From NCBI RefSeq assembly GCF_024868665.1, contig NC_079900.1, positions 2,665,042 to 2,729,041 of the forward strand: a stretch of DNA of 64,000 bases, in the 5' to 3' direction. The translations under genes and the position numbers were made by a program. Origin of the DNA: Triplophysa rosa (lineage: Eukaryota; Chordata; Actinopteri; Cypriniformes; Nemacheilidae). Below the pieces are notes generated by a model. The model made no database searches. It saw only the letters and a program-made list of their open reading frames with translations, and was not told the DNA's origin. This document shows, in pieces, positions 58,001 through 64,000 of the stretch. Position 1 is the first letter of the stretch, and each line of letters starts with the position of its first letter.

Positions 58001-58389
58001 CCTGTTGAAAAAAACAGCATATGCTGGTTTGGTATGTTTTGATGCTGGTTTGTGCTGGTTTAAAATGGACATGTGCTGGTTTAAGCTGTTCATGTGCTGG
58101 TTTAAGCTGTTCATGTGCTGGTTTAAGCTGGTCATGTGCTGGTTTAAGATGGTCATGTGCTGGTTTAAGATGGTCATGTGCTGGTTTAAGATGGTCATGT
58201 GCTGGTTTAAGATGGTCATGTGCTGGTTTAAGATGGACATGTGCTGGTTTAAGATGGACATGTGCTGGTTTAAGATGGTCATGTGCTGGTTTAAGCTGGT
58301 CATGTGCTGGTCCATAGCTGGTTTATGCTGGTCAAACCAGCATCAAAACATACCTAACCCAGCATATGCTGTTTTTTTTCAAAAGGGGA
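58001..58389. mobile_element. CAGCATATGCTGG MITE with 21-bp tandem expansion
   Basis: Left end cctgttgaaaaaaacagcat and right end agcatatgctgttttttttc are inverted and match the 122-bp copy at 38351. Flanks share cgcagac (57994-58000 and 58390-58396). Between the arms a 21-bp unit (catgtgctggtttaagatgg plus t) repeats exactly in register about 11-12 times from 58070 to 58310, with variants aag-c/a-tgg and tgttc/tggtc/tggac. Confidence 0.92.
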
Positions 58390-58399
58390 CGCAGACAAA

Positions 58400-59394
58400 T
58401 CCTGGAGAATCACGCGTGTAAGCAGGTTAAACTATGCAGTTCATTCACTCAGACACGCAGAATGTTAAAATAAAAGCATTATTTAGTTATATGGACTCAA
58501 TGCAGCCAAATAGCGGTGCACCATTGATTAACGTCACACAGAAACCAGCACAACAACATGCGGCTCTGTTTAATGCACCTGCCAAACTGTACTGCATGTA
58601 TGCAACACTGGTAAATACATATATGCCGCACTGTACAGCCTGTTAGGCGAGCATGTGTTTAAACAGCCACAAAGACAGCTTTCAGCCTTTAGACATAATA
58701 CGTACTGTAAACATTATGGGACGTGTGCTAGTCAGACAGGATAAACTTTGCCGGCTGAAGTCCTAAAAGTTCGGTTTAAAGATAAGTAACGTACCAAGCA
58801 CAATGTTCTCTCACACGAACGCGCACACACACGGTTGTCAGAGCAGAAATGAAAACCTCTGCCCTCTGTATATTTTTCTGTAATATATTCTGCAAGGTCT
58901 TCTGTGTTTACATAACATGAATAGAGTTTAGCGGGCTGTGCGTCAGTAATAATGGTCCGTGTGGAAACGCAGTGCTCCGTTTGTACTGTAGTTGTAATGG
59001 ATTAAACGAAGCTTTGAGGCAAAAAAATTGCCTCGATGATTTTTTGTATTCGAATAACTCAAGGAATCGTTCCAGCCCTACTGACAACAGAAACAGAAAA
59101 TATGTAAATGACAACGGCTTTATTGGGCAATAAGCTGTGTGTAATGTTCAGAGAGTAAAATCAAAACGGGTCTGAAGTTGCAACTTTTGCTGCCTTAACA
59201 CGCTCTCGGAAATTCAATAATTCCCACTTCAACCCAGAAATAATTTATGGAACGGTGCTCTTTTATTGTTAAAAGATACTTGCAATGTTTTAATGCCACT
59301 AAATGATTAGTAACATTAGTGTTACTAAATACTTTTAAATGTTAGTAAATCCAGACATTACTTCCGTGTTTGTGGTGGGAATTATCCAACTTCC
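58400..59394. other. Intron sequence, nothing firm
   Basis: A hAT-type right tip (aggaatcgttccagccctac) ends near 59080, but no matching left tip was identified. No exon. Confidence 0.35.
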
Positions 59395-59742
59395 GAGGTG
59401 CAGGGGTTTTCCTACATAGAGAAATTGGAGGCCGCCGCCTCCGTCAAATGTCATGCCGCCTCAGACTCTCACCAAAATTATGTCTTCACAAGAAATGCTG
59501 CGTGCATTTAACAGACTGTCATTTGTAACTGCAGTTGCGGCATTACGCCACAATGGAGGCGCTGTTTCGTTATAAGCACACCGAGGCGCTAAAAAGAGTT
59601 GCAGAACAAGAGCTAGCCGTGTTTCACGGCGGTTTGTTTTGCATCCAACTAGGTTTAATTTCTTGAAATTTCTTAAATTAACATGACGCACATCATTGTA
59701 GTGTCTTTAGCTGTGCAGTCGGATCGTTGAATCAGCGTATAC

Positions 59743-62678
59743 TAGGGCTGCACGATACATCGTTTCAGCATCGTCGTCGCGATGTGCGCACCCGCGATAG
59801 TCACATCGCAGAAGGTGCGATAGGGCAAAACATACTTTTTTTGTTTAATACCAAAAGGAAAAAACACCCACATTTATATATTTGTCTAATATAAATTAAT
59901 GCTGGTTCTTTAAAAAACGTTTTACAATGTTTGAGGCGTCACGTTTTTTGACACGCAGGCGGCAGGCACTGGGTTCGCAGCGTCGCACAACAAAATGAGC
60001 GCGGAACAGGAGAAAAGCACAGAAATGGCAGATTTGGTCGCAAAAAGAAATGCAACGTCAGTAATATGGAAATATTTTGGCTACAGAAAGGATGATGTTG
60101 ACCAAAAACAGGTACTCTGTCGTCGCCAGTGTCTTGCAGTTGTTGCAACAAAACATGGAAACACGACTAATTTGTTTGATCATTTAAGTCGGCACCACAA
60201 ACCTCTGTATGACGAGTGCAAGGCCAGATCTGATTGCCGTCCAAAGTAAAAAACTATTTCGGACGCGTTTTCCAGTGTTATACCCTATGAGAAGAGTTCC
60301 AAGCGGCAAAAAGATATCACGGATGCAATAACATTTCACCTCGCGAAAGACATGTTACCAGTTAACACGGTTAAACAAACAGGGTTTTAAAAACATGATC
60401 CGGTCACTTGACAAGCGTTATGTTATACCATCACGCACCTATTTTTCTCAAGTTGCCATCCCAGAGCTGTACGAGAAATGCAAGTCACAAGTGAAAACTG
60501 AGCTATTGCAAGTGACATATTATGCAGCAACAACAGACCTGTGGTCCAGCCGAACAACGGAGCCCTACATAAATCTGACCATATACTTTATTAATGAGGA
60601 CTTCCAGCTGAAAAGCCGCTGTTTACAAACAGCATTTTTCCCAGAGGATCATACAAGCGAGAACATCGCAACAGTATAACAACAGACAATGCAGCGAACA
60701 TGGTGAAGGCCGCAGCACTCAACAAGTGGACGAGGCTGCAGTGCTTTGGCCACAGACTCCATCTAGCAATCAGTAAGTTATGTCCATGCATTTTACTGCT
60801 GTTGCTATTGCTATGGCATGACCTGACTGAAATAATAATCATTTTAATAACAAGTTAAATCAATAACTTATCATAAATGTTTATTTTGTAAGCAGTTTAT
60901 TAAGGCAAACTTTGTATTTACAAAAACAAATGCCATTTATTTGGGGTTTGATGAGGTAAAGGAGTTATACAGTAATTCACAAATTATATTATTTGATGAA
61001 GAGCTACAATATAACCCATTTATTTTCACAATACAATAAGAGTTATATGAGCAATTTGTTTTTCATCATTAAATGTAAAAATCTTTGCGATTTTGTTTTT
61101 ATTTTTCCCCTTAGAAAATGCAGTGAAAAAGGATGGACGCATTGACCGTGCTACAGGTATCTGCAAGAAGCTGGTGGATCACTTTTCTCACAGCTGGAAG
61201 GCCAGAAGTGCTCTTGAAAAAGTCCAGAAGGAGCTTAATTTACCAGCACATTTCCCTCATATCAGAATGCCAAACAAGATGGGGTTCCAGACAGATGATG
61301 ATCAGCAGGATTTTAGACCAGCAGAAGGCTCTAACTGTCTGAGGACTGGTCCTGTCCGAGGACAAGGCACGGCATCTGATTCCAACCTGGCATGATATAG
61401 ATGTCCTGGAATCTGTCAGCAAGACACTGGGGCCACTGCTGGACTTCACAGATGCACTCTCAGGAGAAGATTATGTTAGTGTCTCCTATGTGAAGCCAGT
61501 TCTTCACCTCTTTAACACTTCAATGCTGCTAATGCAAGAGGAAGACACAGACCTAACTAGGAGCCTGAAGAAGGAGATACTCTGCTACATCAATGAGAAA
61601 TATAAAGATGATGCTACTCAGGAGCTGCTAGATGTGGCTTCTTGTTTGGACCCCCGGTTCAAGGTGGACTTCATGAGTACAGACAACAAGCCCAGAGTGA
61701 AGGCCAGAGTTGCATCAGAGATGATGGAATGCCAGGAGGAGACAGCAAGCTGCAGCATTGAGGTTGAGCCCGAAGTTGCTGAAACATTCCACGCAAAAAA
61801 AGCCAAGAAGTCCCTGGGAAGTTTCTTTAAACTGAGCGGGTCTGCAGCAAAGGGTGATTCCTCTGTGACTCTTAAGGATGCTATGGAAGCAGAATTAAGC
61901 AACTACCTGCTAACACCTTCTATAGACAAAGAGCATGATCCACTTGCATGGCGGAAAACACACACAGTAAGCTTTCCACATCTCGCCAAGCTTGCTCGCA
62001 GATATCTTTCAATCCCCGCTACAAGTTCCCCATCAGAGAGGCTTTTTAGTGCAAGTGGCAACATAATAACATACCAACGTTCGAGTCTCAAGCCTGCAAT
62101 GGTGAATAGACTTGTATTCTTGGCCAAAAACCTCTAATCTTGAGTGAGCAAATTGATGCATACAGTACCTTAAATCAAAGCTTAAGTCAAAATGGTATGT
62201 TTGAACATTTATATTTACTACTGTTGTAAGAAAGAAAACTGATTTTTTTAGTTGTTGAAAAGTTTCATTTAATCTTTATTTGGTTTAGTGGCCAGTGACC
62301 AACACTTGTTTTATTTTAGCACTGTTGCAAAGAAAAGTCTGCAGAGCAAAATAGTAAATATTATTCAACACAAGTTAAATGTTGTTAGTTATTATAAGTT
62401 AAGCTTGACTTTGTTTTATAACAAATACTTATTTTTTTAAACCACTCAGGGGTTGGTGTTTACCATAATCACATTTTTCAAATTTTGTGACTAGATGTTT
62501 TCAAAAAGAGGTTTGTAATTGTTGAATAAAATGTTAAATGACTTATTTTGTCATGTTATTTCCCTAGTGTGATAATGAAGTGTCCAAGGGTCCTCCTGCA
62601 TTTCTACACATCGCAATATATATCGCAAAAAAACAAAAACATCGCAATGTCTGTTTTTTCCAATATCGTTCAGCCCTA
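59743..62678 (+). mobile_element. 2.9-kb hAT transposon with decayed transposase
   Basis: Inverted ends tagggctgcacgatacatcg (left) and the inverse of tagggctgaacgatattgg (right). Flanking 8-bp copies gcgtatac (59735-59742) and gcgtatat (62679-62686) differ at one base. Full length for an Ac-like fish hAT and contains the transposase remnant described separately. Confidence 0.92.
59995..62137 (+). pseudogene. hAT (Ac/ZBED-like) transposase, inactivated
   Basis: Cut-and-paste transposase relative. The start at 59995 (MSAEQEKSTEMADLVAKRNA) leads into a BED-type zinc finger with HGNTTNLFDHLSRHH. This frame stops at 60247-60249. Further blocks in other frames: DKRYVIPSRTYFSQVAIPEL (60395 on), AATTDLWSSRTTEPYI, CFGHRLHLAI (near 60740), a probable intron 60773-61114 (gtaagt..ccccttag), then a block from 61118 with shifts near 61260 and 61350, then GPLLDFTDALSGEDYVSVSY. 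The last frame runs from before 61490 to 62137 and includes the C-terminal dimerisation region PATSSPSERLFSASGN. At least one stop and four frame changes make it non-functional. Confidence 0.88.
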
Positions 62679-63144
62679 GCGTATATTGTACACAGTGAGT
62701 TCGAAAGTATGAACGCACATTGCGTTTAGAAAGACTCGCATACGAATGACTCATCTGAACCGATTCATTTAAACTATTGAACTTTTCAGTCACTAGCGAA
62801 TATAAGAGATCATTGAATAATTTAAAGTGAACCACAGAGAATGCAAGATGTGAATGAGCTTTGCTCATTTAGTAAGAAAAAAAAAAGTAATTCAGTTGGC
62901 TATTGTGGGCTGAAAAGTTAGCTGAAAATGATAAAAAAAGCTTTATTTGATTAAAGTCTGTTTGGTTGAATAAAAGTAATGTTTTATATAACGTAATAAT
63001 TGTCATTTTCATCAAATTTTATTAGAACCTTTAATATGTCAAAGTCACTTTGGTTAAGTCACTTAAAGGCACGGTAGGCCTACGTGTGTGTACAAGATCA
63101 GGATGGCACCACCTCATTTTGAGCCAGGAAAAACCCTGGAGGTG

Positions 63145-64000
63145 TTTTGAATGCAGCATTAAAACTACGTGATGACATCACAAATATGATAATTAGCATG
63201 TGACGTCACACCAAGCACCACAGTTTCACAAAATCCTAGAGGAAACACTGGAAATGTTTTATGATGCAATAGATTTGGTGAATTTAGCGACAATAAAGTA
63301 ATCTCAAAAACTGTTCCTCCAAGCTTTCGGTTTTTAAAGAAAGTTTGCAAATGGCACAAAAAGTCAGCAGAGAAAAAGCATGTGGACAGGCAGATTTAAC
63401 CTCTAATTTGTCCATTTGTGTAATGAATAAAACAACAAGCATCTAACTGACCATTAAAATGTTAAGTCTCGGCAAATAACCGTCAGCAGCCAGGAAAAGA
63501 TGAACGTGCTCTTCACAGCATCACATGCGTCTCCAGCGCTGTGAACCCATCCCCCACTTAAACAGCGACAGCAGCACAAACACTGATGCAAGCCTGAAGC
63601 CATTAGCGCTGAACACTCCGCTGCTTAACACGGTGAGGAACTCCCTGTCCTGAGACATAAATCTCTGCTCTCTCACATTCTTTCTCCAAGTGCTAACCTG
63701 AAGCGATAAAACCTCTTTTCCAATTTGTTTCCAGTTTTTGTCACAACCAGTCAACTCTAAATTCAACAAGAAACAATTTTGGTGTATTATCTTTGTTGGG
63801 AAATTAACAGCAACAAGAAATTGGTGAAAAAACCTAACCATGTGGTTAAGTCCATTTTTGCACAATACAAAGTATTTAAATAGTTTATTTTTTGAATGGT
63901 AAATTACGTTTCGTTTCGTTTCTTTATTAGGTTAGGTTAGATTTTTTTGTATTTTTGTTTGTTGCTCAGGCATAGAACGCAGTTTGATTGCCAACCGCAG
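63145..64000. other. Upstream crebbp intron, nothing recognised
   Basis: AT-rich. No exon with crebbp N-terminal sequence was found here on the minus strand, so exons 1-2 must lie further right. Confidence 0.5.

Larger units (their letters stand above)
59401..63138. mobile_element. DNA transposon with caggg(g/t)ttttcct ends, host of the nested hAT
   Basis: Left caggggttttcctacatag, right the inverse of cagggtttttcctggctca. Direct repeats gaggtg flank it (59395-59400 and 63139-63144). Both subterminal regions carry a GGCGCC/GGTGGTGCC-like G+C patch. Only about 800 bp are its own; 59743-62678 was inserted later. Confidence 0.75.

Noticed and set aside
57972..58421. 149-codon frame of CWFKMVM-type repeats and its antisense LNQHMTI-type partner
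   Set aside because: Produced by a 21-bp tandem repeat inside a MITE; period divisible by three keeps all frames open.
63521..63865. 114-codon minus-strand frame as a possible N-terminal crebbp exon
   Set aside because: No similarity to the CBP N-terminus and no convincing splice sites in frame.

Overview
The window is vertebrate nuclear DNA from a teleost, most likely a cyprinid. Genes have short GT-AG exons, intergenic DNA is AT-rich, and much of the non-coding sequence is DNA-transposon-derived (hAT-like elements, palindromic MITEs). One dispersed family, whose ends read as a 'gggtgaactgtcccttt'-type terminus, is as I recall typical of zebrafish and its relatives. The species is not identified.

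Layout. 1-960: TG-rich satellite. 1070-2034 (+): last exon of a gpr139-type G-protein-coupled receptor. 3.7-7.5 kb: repeats, including one transposon inserted in another. 8053-10141 (-): complete rnps1, a splicing and exon-junction-complex protein whose start codon is split by an intron. About 10.1-10.4 kb: a probable shared promoter with a perfect CRE palindrome. 11812-14537 (+): a three-exon gene I cannot name, with an N-terminal helix-turn-helix like a transposase DNA-binding domain and a coiled coil. 15.5-20.6 kb: retroelement-rich block with a decayed LINE, a 217-bp perfect-arm palindrome and an L2/CR1-like LINE with an 837-codon open frame. 22.0-23.3 kb (+): a secreted ecto-ADP-ribosyltransferase gene with a frame break. 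26737-31043 (-): a complete nine-exon CYP2-family cytochrome P450. 31757-37080 (+): complete 18-exon trap1. 39817-54968 (-): crebbp from its third coding exon to the stop (29 exons, 2147 codons); the N-terminal exons lie beyond the right edge. 55-64 kb: the large upstream crebbp intron, full of transposons, including a hAT with decayed transposase nested inside another element.

trap1 and crebbp are convergent neighbours, as in human 16p13.3, where RNPS1 also lies; the window is therefore a conserved block into which lineage-expanded genes (CYP2, ART) and the HTH gene are interleaved. The genes do not form one pathway. rnps1 acts in mRNA splicing and surveillance, trap1 is the mitochondrial HSP90, crebbp is a nuclear acetyltransferase coactivator, the P450 is an ER monooxygenase and the ART is an extracellular enzyme. 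The rnps1/HTH-gene and trap1 promoters each carry a full TGACGTCA site, the element bound by CREB, the partner of the crebbp product.

Exon boundaries were placed by reading splice sites and protein continuity by eye. For rnps1, the P450, trap1 and the visible part of crebbp the summed exon lengths are exact multiples of three, which supports the models. No tRNA, rRNA or CRISPR was seen.
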